From contig JAQOTA010000061.1 in the NCBI GenBank assembly GCA_029532415.1, positions 124,001 through 188,000 on the forward strand: a stretch of 64,000 nt of DNA, written 5' to 3'. Positions 35,769 to 46,146 of this stretch are shown one piece after another. The position numbers were made by a program, and so were the translations under genes. The stretch's first letter is position 1. Every line of letters starts with the position of its first letter. Origin of the DNA: Marasmius tenuissimus (taxonomy: Eukaryota; Basidiomycota; Agaricomycetes; Agaricales; Marasmiaceae). The notes beneath the pieces are model-generated. The model was given only the letters and a program-made list of their open reading frames with translations, was not told the origin of the DNA and searched no databases.

Positions 35769-36534
35769 GCTTCACCGCAGAGAGGCGGTTGGCGAGCTGA
35801 GGGTTCTGGCGTTCGTACTCGACCATGATAGCGTCATGGACTTTTGAAACAGTGATGCAGTCTTCATCCTCGGGATCCCTGACATAGTCATGAAGGGATT
35901 TGGATGAGGCAGTGTCGCATTTGGGAGGAATAGCAGCAATGAGCAAGAGGGACTTGATAAACTCGGGGAGAACCACTCCTACCTCAGAGAGTTGTTCGAT
36001 GTAGGACTTGAACTTGGCGATGCCGGCTTGGGGATGAGAGGTGGTAAGTCTGAAAGAGACGAGTTTAACAAAGTTGCCATAGATGGCAGACAAAGTGGGC
36101 TCGCTGTAGGTGAGGTTCAGCTGTTCCCAAGCCTTCTGGGCGTTCATGTCCTTGATCGGATTGAAGACTTCCTTGGTGGTCGTGATCTGGATAATCCCCA
36201 TGAGCTGGAGATCTTCCCTATCCCATGCAAGACTCTCCTTTTGCCATGCGGCATGCTCTTCAGGAGGGACAGTGTCACGGACAACGGGAGTAACCCCAGC
36301 AGGGCTAGTAACAGTGCCAAGGGGCATGGAGGGATGTGGTTCGTTGCCAGTAAGATGACCATAAAGACCTTGGGTCTTGCACACGGCTTCCATCTCGCCA
36401 GTATAAACTTGTTTAAAGTTGGTACCGTCAAAGCAACCGGAGAAGTATTTCTTAACGTAGAACATGGTAGTAAGAGGTTGAGAGTTTGGTGTTGGATCTA
36501 GAAAAGACAGCATCAGCATGCGTCTAATCAACAC
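35695..36534 (-). CDS. gag of element B
   Basis: A 279-residue open frame with the same start as element A (MLIRRMLMLSFLDPTPNSQ). Copia gag features: VKKYFSGCFDGTNFKQVY, MNAQKAWEQLNLTYSEP, KSLLLIAAIPPKCDT, VHDAIMVEYERQN, and a glutamine/arginine-rich nucleic-acid-binding tail (QQQRPQQQRQQRKC) just before TAG. It would form virus-like particles. The pol frame starts within its last 74 bases in the +1 register, so expression of pol would need a frameshift unless an indel separates them. Confidence 0.88.
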   Translation of the reverse strand: MLIRRMLMLSFLDPTPNSQPLTTMFYVKKYFSGCFDGTNFKQVYTGEMEAVCKTQGLYGHLTGNEPHPSMPLGTVTSPAGVTPVVRDTVPPEEHAAWQKESLAWDREDLQLMGIIQITTTKEVFNPIKDMNAQKAWEQLNLTYSEPTLSAIYGNFVKLVSFRLTTSHPQAGIAKFKSYIEQLSEVGVVLPEFIKSLLLIAAIPPKCDTASSKSLHDYVRDPEDEDCITVSKVHDAIMVEYERQNPQLANRLSAVKRAGNREPSFGQQQRPQQQRQQRKC

Positions 36535-36751
36535 AGGGAGCAGCCATCAAGGCGCTATGCTCAACGAGGAGCATTGGATCCTTGAGATCCGATGTCGTCG
36601 AAGGATGTACATCAATGCCATAGATCAAACACTCAATGAAGAGGTTGATGGCAACATGCAGGTCTAGCCTAGCTAGCCAATGACAGCAGCCTAGGGGCGC
36701 TCATCGCTGACAGCAGCCATCAAGGCGCTCGTCATTGTAGTCGGGCTAACC

Positions 36752-36764
36752 GGGGCCCATAACC
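36752..36764 (-). promoter_or_regulatory. Primer-binding site of element B
   Basis: GGGGCCCATAACC on the plus strand, i.e. GGTTATGGGCCCC next to the 5' LTR, identical to that of A and C. Confidence 0.75.
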
Positions 36765-37088
36765 TGATGAGCCGGCATGACGCCTAGCGCAGAGGACTAC
36801 AACATTGCTATACTACTACCTACCAGAGAGGAGTTTTTAGAGATGTAGAGGTGAGATGTAGAAGCTCAAGCACACTGTAGATTCAGGTAGAGAACTACGA
36901 GCTTATATACATGTAAAGACAATAGAGTTACCATATAAGGACGACAATAGAAATTGTACATATGAGCATAAATGAACAATGAAGAATAGAACAATAGCGA
37001 ATGCATTGTCCTGCATAATACAATGGCAGGAAGTATGAACCGGGACTTCAGATATACCGGGATCTAATTATAGTCCACAGATTCAACA
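36765..37088 (-). repeat. 5' LTR of element B
   Basis: A 324-bp family 1 LTR in reverse orientation (TGATGAGCCGGCATGACG…ATTCAACA). Confidence 0.95.
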
Positions 37089-37093
37089 TCAGT

Positions 37094-37291
37094 GAATGCT
37101 AGTAAACCTTTGTCAGAGGCTTCATCATAATCCAATGCATAATCTGGAGTTCCTGCAAGATAGCGGCAAATATAAAGCGCCTTCTTCAGGTGATCCTCCG
37201 ATGGATTAGCAGAGAATTGAGAAAGCTTTGTAACGGCATAGGCAATATCTGGACGAGTGCCAAGCATGATATACAGAAGCGATCCAATCAC
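37094..37291 (-). pseudogene. RT/RNase H junction of element C, cut by element B
   Basis: SLLYIMLGTRPDIAYAVTKL and YICRYLAGTPDY, the end of RT and start of RNase H. It breaks at LLAFTD where B inserted; the continuation (DSDWAAD-equivalent) is at about 32456. A TGA at about 37301 separates it from the upstream RT frame at an arginine position (A and B have CSRFQSV / RSKLQSV). Confidence 0.85.
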
Positions 37292-37300
37292 TGATTGATA

Positions 37301-38878
37301 TCAAGCACAATGTTCGGGATCAACAGGACCTTCGTTGGGTTGTGGAATATAGCCAGCGGGAACAGGAGTATCCACTGCTTTTGCATTCTGCATGCCAATC
37401 AAGACCTTCTTCAAGTAGTCGGTCTGGTCAAGAAGGATTTTACGGCCTTTGTGTTGAATACACATGCGCAAGAACTCCTTAGCTTCTCCCAAATCACGGC
37501 ATTCCCAATGAGCCATAAACTCGGCTTTCTTCTTTTTGACAAAGGCTTTGTTGGGTCCAAGGAATAATGCATCGTCGACATAAATCAAGGCAATACATTC
37601 TTCACCAGTCTCACAATCTTTGCAGATAAAGAGACCTGCATCAGAAGTTAGGTGTTTGAAGCCCATTACTTCCATAGACGAATTGAGGGTACGCCACCAC
37701 TCAAGAGCGGCTTGCTTCAGTCCATATAATGCGCGGTGAAGGCAATAGACCTTGCCTTCCTGACCCCTGACCTTGAAACCCTCAGGTTGATCCATATAGA
37801 TCTCTTCTTTCAGTTTGCTATTGAGGAAAGTGTTCTTCACATCCAATGCCTGAATGTGCCAGTTTTTGAGAGCTGCTAATGCGAGCATCATCCGTACAGT
37901 TTCAAACTGCACAACTGGTGAGAAGATCTCATCAAAGTCGACACCTTCGACCTGAGAGAAACCCTTGGCAACAAGTCGAGCTTTCTTTTGACCGTCTGAC
38001 TTAACGTCAAACACCCATCTGTTTTTGACAGCCTTGCGACCTTTAGGTAGGTCAACCAATTCAAAGACCTTGCGCTTGCGAAGAGCCTCTAGTTCATCAC
38101 GGCAAGTGGCCTTCCATTCTCTCTGCTGCTCAGCTGGCAGCTTCAGTATGTCACGGAGAGTCCACTCTTGAACATTAGACATATTGGTGAGGTCATCGTG
38201 AATGGGAACTGCCTGATTTAACAGATAAATCACGAAACCTACTCCCCCTTCCTGGGATAATTGTTGCACTAAGCTATCAGGCTGACTCCCCCTGGAGTTA
38301 CACATGGTAGACAGACTGGCATGATTAGTTCCAGGAACCTTTCTAGGTCTGCCTCTCCTACAAGTAGTAGGCGGATCCATGGGTTCTCTATCACCCGTGG
38401 CATCCCTCCATGTAGAATTTTTCTCCATATCACGCACAATGCGCTCGGGATTATTTGGGTCTTGTTGTTCACCAAATATGTTATCAGGTTGCTTAGTACC
38501 CATCTGTTTCCTGCCTGAACACCTTGGCGGCAGAGACTGCTCTTGTCCACCCACTGGTGTAGGTGGCCTGGGAGGCTGGAACGGAGGATCAGGATCAGAA
38601 TGTTGATGTTCACCCTGGGGTATAGTACCATCTCCATCATCGTCATGCAGAGATTCCGATCGCTTTGGAAGGTTCTCGGGAGGATAAAGATCGTCATCAG
38701 ACGAATCATCATCACTATCCGAAGAGAAGTTGGGATTTTCACCCAATACCGGCAGTATTTCAGGGGTTTCACCCACCAGGGTAAAGCCACGAGGTTTCTT
38801 ATCAGAACACTTCGGAAACAAATTTTCATCGAACAGAGCAGTAGCGCTTTTGAAGATAGCATTGGTGGACATCTTCAT
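37301..38878 (-). pseudogene. Linker and reverse transcriptase of element C
   Basis: A 525-residue frame. It begins with an acidic/proline-rich linker (about 38300-38860, PPFQPPRPPTPVGGQ) containing GRPRKV, an AT-hook-like basic string. RT follows with NRWVFDVKSDGQKKARLVAKG, SPVVQFETVRMMLALAA, ALYGLKQAALEWW and the catalytic IYVDDALFLG. The catalytic Asp pair is intact. It ends at a premature TGA. The upstream integrase is separated by the solo LTR at 38884-39591. Confidence 0.88.
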
Positions 38879-38883
38879 AAAGT

Positions 38884-39591
38884 GTTACATCCATGCCGGT
38901 TCCAGGGTTTCCGAAGGCCTCTATCCACCTTCCGGAGATTCCGATACTCAGAATCTACTTTATGTTTTCTCTTACTTCACGATCCCTTCCGGAACATGAC
39001 TTCGGATTCCGACGACATGTCCCCGGTACTTACAGATCAAAGATACATATACACCGTTCATTTCCGAGTAGTACGTTTACTCTACATTCCGACATTCTGC
39101 TTTCCATTCTATTATGACTCATCCCGTACATTCCATTCTGACACTTCATTTCTGATTCATCTCCGACTCCGGGACTTCATCCTCCATCTCGGATTCCGTA
39201 CTGTACATACATTCTCTCCCGCTCTTTACTCACCTTCGGTACTACGATCGCCGGAACCCCTTCGGAGGTCTCGGAGATCGATACATATATAAGCTAGATA
39301 CTTCACGACTTGTATGCCTCAGAATTAAAATCAACTTGGTTTCCGTTTTATCTCATTTGTCTCATTCCGTCCCTTTATCTCTATCTCCTCTTCATCTTTA
39401 TCTTCCTTTCCTTCCGGTCAAGGACAACTCAACGGTGTCGTTGGTGAAACCTTCGACTATTGTCCAGCCATCCGTTCGGCCCTCCGGTCGTCGGAATCTC
39501 TCCAACTCCGACTAGTCCATTCCGGCACATCGGCTTCCGTCTCTTCCGCTCGGACCTCTGTCCGGGCTGTCATATCCGCACAATCCTAACA
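38884..39591 (+). mobile_element. Solo LTR, family 3, 708 bp, nested in element C
   Basis: TGTTACATCC…CCTAACA, closely similar to 7144-7857, with duplication TAAAG at 38879-38883 and 39592-39596. It falls between integrase and the RT linker of C. Confidence 0.92.
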
Positions 39592-39596
39592 TAAAG

Positions 39597-40481
39597 ACAT
39601 ATCCTTTCATGCCTTCCTGAAAACCGATGAAGGTCATCAGTTCCGAACGCGGAGATAACTTGTTAACTCGACGCTTTTCCGGAATAAACGCATATGCTGC
39701 ACATCCAAAGACTCGGAGATCCAAAACATCCGGTGCACTGCCATGCAACTTCTCATGTGGGGTCAACCAACGTAAACGCTGGGACAGCGTCTGATTGTGA
39801 AGTGCAACAGCGTGCAACACACAGAATTCCCACTAAGAAGGTGGAAGACAAGCATCAAAGCGAAGAGCCTGAGCTTTCTCGACAATGGTCTGATTGAACT
39901 GTTCTGCACGACCATTCTGTTCCGGCGTATATGGAATGCTGGTCAGAGGTTTGATACCGTGCTCCTTCAGTACATCATCGAAGGCATCCGATTTGTACTC
40001 TCCCCCTCAATCAGACATCCATTCCTTACTATCAACACCAAATTGCACCTTCACCATAGCAATAAAGTCACGGAGCATCTTGACAGAGTCAGATTTGCAT
40101 CGCATGAGCATTGTCCAGCCATGTGAAGTACAGTCGTCGACAAACGACATATACCATTTGTATTTGTGGTACAACTCAGTGGGGAATTGTTTGAGGTCGG
40201 AGTGGATTTTCTTGAAGGGTTTCGAGGCATGGGTAGTGGAGTCGGGGAACAATCTGGAGTGCATTTTTCCTTCTGCACATCCTCGGCATAACCAGGGTTT
40301 CCTTAGGTTTTCGGTCGAATTCCGGGAAGTTCTTTGTATGCTTCCGAGCTTTATCCAGAGCCTTGTCTGAACAATGTCCAAAACGTCTATGTAGAACCTT
40401 GTAGTCAACTTTATCCATCGTTGACTTGGCCATTTGGTTTGACCAGGCGTAAGCGGATGCAATACCAATGATTGGCGTCAA
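39597..40481 (-). pseudogene. Integrase of element C (broken)
   Basis: Readable in several frames: HHCC zinc segment (HRRFGHCSDKALDKAR and CRGCAEGKMHS), integrase core with FVDDCTSHGW, WMSD then a TGA before GGEYKSDAF, and PYTPEQNGRAEQFN with the catalytic Glu. A TAG replaces tryptophan in PPS.WEFC (compare SWWEFC in A). The C-terminal GYVFM end is cut by the solo LTR. Catalytic residues are visible, but the frame is interrupted at least three times. Confidence 0.85.
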
Positions 40482-41416
40482 CCCTTGTGATAAAAAGCCA
40501 ATTTGCTAGACGATCCGCGTACTTGCAGACCACCTTGCAAGAATTCTCCAAGCGAGAGAAGTCGAATTGACAGAAGTGGAACATAATAGACAGGATAGAG
40601 TCGCGTAATGTGTTCCTCCATACAACCGTCAGATCCTTCAACAGAATGAGAGATGAACACAGTCCCTTTCCCCTCAATTTGAATAGGGTTGTCCTTCTGC
40701 GCAGTGTTTAGCTGCGGTCCATTGTTCATGGGTTCATACTCGGCAAAATCTTTGAGATCATAAGTAAAGTGTGATGAGGCACCCGAATTGACGATCCACT
40801 CTTGCGAGCTTCCAGTTGCCTTTATTCCCTTACAATTGGCACATGTGGCAAAGTGATCACCAATATATTGCGCAAATTTCATATGGGACACGATATCCGA
40901 ACTACTACGTTTAGAAGCGGCTAGTAAAGCGGCGCACTGTAGGTTTGTATCAGTGTTAGAAGAAAACCTGAGATAAGGCACTTGCCTGTCATTGTCAGAT
41001 TCCTCAGATCCGATGGAGACCGAATCATACTCAACATCGTCAGAAAAACCAGCGGCATCTGCGATCTCGCTGTCAACGTCCATGGCACTTCCACTTGCAA
41101 TCTCTGTACGCAAGGAATCGTTAACAGCGTTCAACGCGATACAATCCTCACGCTCAGAGTCGGAGTCCTCATAGAAAGAGTCATAGAGGTCGTAAACCTT
41201 TCCAACGCTCTTAGCACGCTTTGCAGGTGGAGCAGAGGAGAAGGGACCATCAATACAATGCTTAAGGGAGGAAGAGGAAGCAGCCACATATCCCTGTTCC
41301 ATAGGTTCAAGGACGTGGGCATACTTGGGAACACCAAGACGAACAGCAAGACTGCGAGCAGCCTGAGCATTCTCAAAAACAGTACCACCAGAGGTAGCAC
41401 CAGAGAAACACTGCAT
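40478..41416 (-). pseudogene. Protease region of element C pol
   Basis: A frame of about 312 residues: an N-terminal ARSLAVRLGVPK segment shared with B, an acidic region (SDSEREDC, DVDSEIADAAG), then the protease site EWIVNSGASSHFTYDLKDF, where the catalytic Asp of DSGAS has become Asn. A pre-integrase domain follows (LYPVYYVPLLSIRLLSLGEF). The Asp-to-Asn change would abolish protease activity. Confidence 0.85.
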
Positions 41417-42404
41417 GTGGAGTGGATCCCGGGATTGGCGGGATGTACAACGGATGGAGTATCAGGAACGATGGGGGGTGAGGAGATGGACAAATGAGAG
41501 AGGGACCGGCATCATGAGCCACTTTGAAAGTAAGATCAGCTGGCAAGTTACCATTGGTAGCAAATTTGCGAGCGTTCAACCAGCCCTGTGGTAGAACGGA
41601 GAGGAGGAGCATGGCTTTGATAAGATCAGGGAGACCGATATCGGCTTCGTGGAGCTGTCCAAAGAGGAGTTCAAGTCGAGCTATTTCAGGAATGGGGTTA
41701 CCACCCGACAGACAGAATTCCACAATGGACTTGAAGTCCGCCCAAACAGAGACAGAAGTCTGTTGACCATAACGAGCCTTGATCTTCTCCCAAGTGTTCC
41801 AAGCCATGTCATCATCCTCAATAACACTCTGCACGGCAATGGTGGTGGTGGCACATAGTGCACCCATGGCCTTGAATTCATACTTCTTCCAACGTCGATG
41901 GTCCTTCTCGTGCCTGAGAAGATCCTTCTCGTACCTTTCCAAATCCTTAGCATACTGCTCAAAATTGGTAGCATACTGCTGCATCTGCGCGTCAGTAGGA
42001 GAGACTGTCTCCGTACTTGTAGTCGCTTCAGTTGTAGTTGTAGCAGCAATAGTGACAGTGCGAGTAGTTGCTTTACGTTTAGTAGGTTCTTTAGGTTTCT
42101 CGGGTGCATCAGGTTCAGGATTGTCGTTGGTGTAGTGGTTGTAGAACTCCTTGATCATGGCATAGGTACCAAGACCCTTGGACCACTTGCGCCAGTCGAC
42201 ACCGCTGAAGACCTCAACAGTGGGGATAAGGATAGACATAACAGGAGCTATAGCGATCTGGAGTAATAGAACAACGATCAGCATATGTTCATCATCATAG
42301 GCAATGATAAAAGAAATCACTGCACGGTCAACGGCAATAGCCATTGATTGTTGTTGAGGACACAGTCCACCATCATCAAACATCAATGAAGATGTCGACT
42401 TCAC
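41373..42404 (-). pseudogene. gag of element C
   Basis: Copia gag: MSILIPTVEVFSGVDWRKW (the likely true start is at about 42240), an acidic proline-rich segment, a Glu/Lys-rich helical region, AWNTWEKIKARYGQQTSVSV, and LPDLIKAMLLLSVLPQGW. Relative to B it loses the nucleocapsid tail after KVAHDA, with a switch into unrelated sequence, indicating a deletion. It overlaps the protease frame in the +1 register. Confidence 0.82.
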
Positions 42405-42566
42405 AGGTCCAGAACCAGTGTTAACGGTCTGTCCATCACAACAGCAATTAAGCAGTCACAATGGTTATCAAGTGCAACGACCACAACAGCGCATCATCAT
42501 AGGCAGCACACAATAAAGGTGCACATCCTAGAGAGCTGCCATCGCAGGGCACATCGACAGGGCACT

Positions 42567-42579
42567 GGGGCCCATAACC
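42567..42579 (-). promoter_or_regulatory. Primer-binding site of element C
   Basis: GGGGCCCATAACC on the plus strand, next to the 5' LTR at 42580. It extends to the same 16-base complement as in element A although the LTRs are unrelated. Confidence 0.75.
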
Positions 42580-42837
42580 TGTTGAGGCAGAGGTCCTGCC
42601 CACACAGTGGCAGCATGGGACAGACTAGCTCACCTGGAGATAGGCTTAGAGGCAGCAACGAGAGTAGTAAAAGTACTGGTATTGCATGTAGATACAGAGC
42701 TACTTATATACTATACAGAGGTGGCTGTAGCTACTATAACGGGAGTGACTAGGAATAGCATAGATCATAGTAAAATGATTGAAACATAGATGCGGCCCGG
42801 TACAACGGTCCATATATCCGGTAGTCCGGATTCAACA
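42580..42837 (-). repeat. 5' LTR of element C
   Basis: TGTTGAGGCAGAGG…GGATTCAACA; about 96.5% identical to the 3' LTR by eye. Confidence 0.95.
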
Positions 42838-42935
42838 GAGGCAACTCAAACCGTGCTCAAGGGTACCTCAACGTCGACCTTGAGGGAGTAAACAAGCTGA
42901 CTCAAGCTGCGTTCAATGATACTTCAAGGTTTGTT
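42838..42935. repeat. TTGAGG / CCTCAA motif-rich flank (right of element C)
   Basis: Continues the motif pattern at 31540-31698 (CTCAAGG, CTTGAGGGAGTA, ACTCAAGC). Confidence 0.5.
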
Positions 42936-45421
42936 TCAAGTCAGGTTGGGCGAACACACATGAAAGGGTAGAACGGTATATATTGTATAAGTTGTGGGGA
43001 TACATAGGAGCAGCAAGTACTCCGTGTAGTGAGGGCTACCACTGTTTGATGTGAGCATTGTACGACGTGCAGGGCTTATGAGGTCAAGTGCTGACCTTGG
43101 GTTGGGCCAATTTCTGGCCAGGACGACATATTCGCTGACTGTGGAGAGGTTGTAAGTAGCTGAACCAGACAGACAGAGAGGGAACACATACCAATAGGCG
43201 ACTCGGCAGCGAGTGCGTATCCTGCGTTGTTTTTTTTTCCTTTCTACACTACATTTCAGTGAGATACAGAGTGGAGGAGAGGGCTGGTTTATACATTACG
43301 GTGCTTCAAAATTATACATTGTGTTAGAGCCGCTGCTATATCGATAGGCATTCTGTTTAACTCAAACCATTCATCATGTTCTGTCCCACCTGTCCAAGTT
43401 TTAGAAACGAACGAGAATCGAGACGAAAAAAAGACTCACAGCAACAAATGACTTTCATCCTTGTGAACCCTAAGCACTCCATCTTCAGGTGTATACAAAG
43501 CTCTGGGATGCCAAGTTGGAAGGAACTTTGAGGATAACGAAGACGATGCACCCGCTTTGTGGCAATTCGACATTGGCCATGAGCCGATTCTCATCCAATC
43601 TATGTGTTTGCATGTCCTCCGGTGTTGCTCGAATTGCCTCTCGCTCACAGACCTCCTGACCTTCAAAAAGGTCTTCCCCTTGTATCTTCCCAGCAGCATG
43701 TAGACGTTGCCCATCGTATTGTTTCCACTTGGTCTTCTCTGTCTCCAGCTGCAGTATTGGGTTTGGATGGACTGTAGTCGACGATGTTGTTTGGTTTTAC
43801 AGGTTTTTGTGACAACAGGTTTTTGTGATGATGGGAGGGGGTTTCAGCATTTGGATGGATTGGAATTGACATTTCCAGTGAGGGTTACGGGTTTTCGTGG
43901 TGACGGAGGGGGGTTTCAACGGTTTGCGAACGATGTGGGACATGGGAGAGAGTGGAGGAGGTGTTTGAGTGGAAGAAAGACAAAGAGAGGAAGGAAAGAG
44001 GGACTTGGGATTAGTAAGGGCTTCTCGTGACGAAAATAGAACACAAACCTTCAATTGACACCAAACGGAATCTTGACACTCAGTCCTGATCTTGACGCCC
44101 GAACCAAATCTTGATGCCTGGGCAGAGTTTTGACACCCAGACAGGATTTTAACGCCTGGATCGAGTCTTGATGAGTAGGGAAGGAGAAGGGCAGGGATAG
44201 GGCATGGATAGGGAGAACGAGGGAAGACAACAAGGGGGAGAGTGAGGGGGAGGGTGAGAGGGAGAGTGAGAAGGGAAAACAAGTGGGAGAGAGAGAAAGC
44301 GAGGGAATGAGAGGAATGGGTGGGAGAGAGAGGGGACGGGGTATGAGAGAACGAGTAGGTAGAGAGGAGAGAAGGGGGGGGAGGAGAACGGGGAGAACAA
44401 GGAGAACAAGGAGAGAGAGGAGAAGAGAACAAACAAGGAGAGAACAAGGAGAGCAAATAGGGGGAACAGGGAGAGAGAAGAGAACAAGGAGAACGAGAGG
44501 GAGAGGAAGAAGAGATATCATGAAGGGAGCTCTGCGTGAGGGGAGATGTATTGTGAGGAGGAGGTATCGTGAGGGAGATCCTGGGGAATGCTCACCGAAG
44601 GATTTCTGGACTACGCTCTCTGCTTTCCCTTTGTGTTCGAAGCAGACTCGGCGGGGGCTGGTTTTGAGCATTGAGTACCTGCCTTCATTGCGCCATATAC
44701 CTGCGAGTCAGGTGTCAGTAAGAACTTCTGAGAATGCAAAGGGTAATTCACGTACCAAGTCAGCCTGCTGAATGTCCAACGCAGTCCAAGAGGTGTCTGC
44801 AATTGGAATCACATACATGTACAGCATGGGGTGGTCCCCTCTGACAGCTGTCCGCCACAGACTGAATAGAATACTTGAACTCAATGAACCACTGAAATTT
44901 TCGCTGAGATAGCCATCTGAGTGGAATCCCCGTGCTCCAAAACCTACAAAATGACACCAAAATCGTCCTGTATTCTACAGTACTACGGGAGAAACAACCA
45001 AAAGGCAGCACCATGACATATAGGCTGGGCTCAATAAAATTTTCCGCCACATCCGCGTTCCCAGAGCCAGAGTGATTTTTTTTACCTTCTTGAGGTTTCA
45101 GTACAACCATAACTGCACCTGCGACGCGTTTTTTGTCCTTAGAATAGATGAATTACTCTGGTTCAGCCGAAAACAGTCAGAACTCGGGAAAGGGGGAAGG
45201 AACAGTGTCCAGGTTCATTGGAGGAAAGCAGTGACCAAGGGGGTATCAATGATGGTTTGATGTTAACGAATCGGCTTCACTCGTAGAGGTCTGTAGGTCA
45301 ATATATATTTATGTTTACTCTGCAACATACAAGAACATTGCGACGACATGAGCAGGGGACGGAGAGAGAGCTGTAGATAGTGATGTGGCGTGTGCGCTGC
45401 TGCCAACAGAAGCCCCGGATA
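42936..45421. other. No gene recognised; purine-rich tract
   Basis: Between about 44170 and 44520 the plus strand is almost entirely G and A (GAGAGAGGGAG-type), a polypurine/polypyrimidine tract of about 350 bp. This explains the long S/P/L-rich frames there. A series of CTTGA-containing imperfect repeats precedes it (44070-44175). Nothing protein-like was recognised on either side. Confidence 0.55.
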
Positions 45422-45946
45422 TCAAATTCTCACGCCGCCCATGCAACTGGACCCATGTATGCAATTCCAATCGGCGACTCCTCTTGACGCAGTCACCCAT
45501 TCAAACTGTTCCTTGCAAAAGATCTCCACCTGAGGGTACAACGGCTTGTCCAAGTTGAAAAAGGCTGGGTAAGATACCTGCTCGAACTGAGCAAGCACTA
45601 CCTCAGCTAAGTCCTCCCAAACCAAAGCTTGACAAGAGGCATGAGCACATAGAGTGCACAACTTTGCAGTGTAAGCTTCGGGGTTTGCATCCAACTTCTC
45701 GACGGCATTCGCTGGGTCTTCAGGACTCTCCACAATTTGCTGCCAAACCATGGTCATCTTCTTGAGGTAACAAATCATGCGATGGAATTTGGCATGTTTG
45801 TGCTCGAACTCTTCCATCCACTGGTATACTTCAGCTGTATCCTTCGGATTCAGCCCTCTCCTAGCGCCAAGAATCCACAGACGGCTCTCGTTATCAGGTT
45901 TGGTAAACTCTGAAGGTGATGATGTTGGTATCAGATAGGCTGTCAT
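45422..45946 (-). CDS. Unassigned 174-residue open frame
   Basis: The longest frame in this stretch, starting MTAYLIPTSSPSEF. It contains WMEEFEHKHAKFHRM, CTLCAHASCQALVWED and FNLDKPLYPQVEIF. Composition is protein-like and helical, with several Cys/His, but I do not recognise a family. It lies downstream of the KDZ transposase on the same strand and could be its last exon or a separate gene. No neighbouring exon could be joined confidently. Confidence 0.35.
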   Translation of the reverse strand: MTAYLIPTSSPSEFTKPDNESRLWILGARRGLNPKDTAEVYQWMEEFEHKHAKFHRMICYLKKMTMVWQQIVESPEDPANAVEKLDANPEAYTAKLCTLCAHASCQALVWEDLAEVVLAQFEQVSYPAFFNLDKPLYPQVEIFCKEQFEWVTASRGVADWNCIHGSSCMGGVRI

Positions 45947-46146
45947 GGGTTATAATGACTTATGCTTATCACACTTTGCATCCTGGAGCTCAGCGTTGGA
46001 TCTTGGCAGCGCTGTCTCAGCAGGATCTCTATTGGGTTTGGTCTCCTTTGTTGCATGGAAAAGCCTGACCCAGAGTGACCTCAATAAGCTTACTGTAAAG
46101 AGGATATGAGATGCGATACATGACGAAGTAAGATGAACGAACCTTC

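Larger units (their letters stand above)
32462..37088 (-). mobile_element. Ty1/copia retrotransposon, element B (family 1), deletion derivative
   Basis: It is flanked by TCAGT at 32457-32461 and 37089-37093. The 5' LTR is complete (36765-37088). Of the 3' LTR only about 80 bp remain (32462-32543), fused to the 3' coding end, so U3 and the polypurine tract are lost. Internally, the integrase core and linker are deleted at about 34205. Gag and RT/RNase H frames are still open, so it is better preserved than A but lacks integrase and a complete 3' LTR. Confidence 0.95.
31699..42837 (-). mobile_element. Ty1/copia retrotransposon, element C (family 2), with nested insertions
   Basis: The LTRs are 258 bp each (31699-31956 and 42580-42837), with target duplication GAGGC at 31694-31698 and 42838-42842. 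Coding order on the minus strand is gag, protease, integrase, RT, RNase H. Inside it are element B (32462-37088, duplication TCAGT) and a solo LTR (38884-39591, duplication TAAAG). Without these C would be about 5.8 kb. The two LTRs differ at about 9 of 258 positions by eye, nearly all transitions. It is inactive. Confidence 0.95.

Noticed and set aside
43797..44671. Minus-strand frames of about 200 residues
   Set aside because: Caused by the polypurine tract; composition is nearly all Ser, Pro and Leu.
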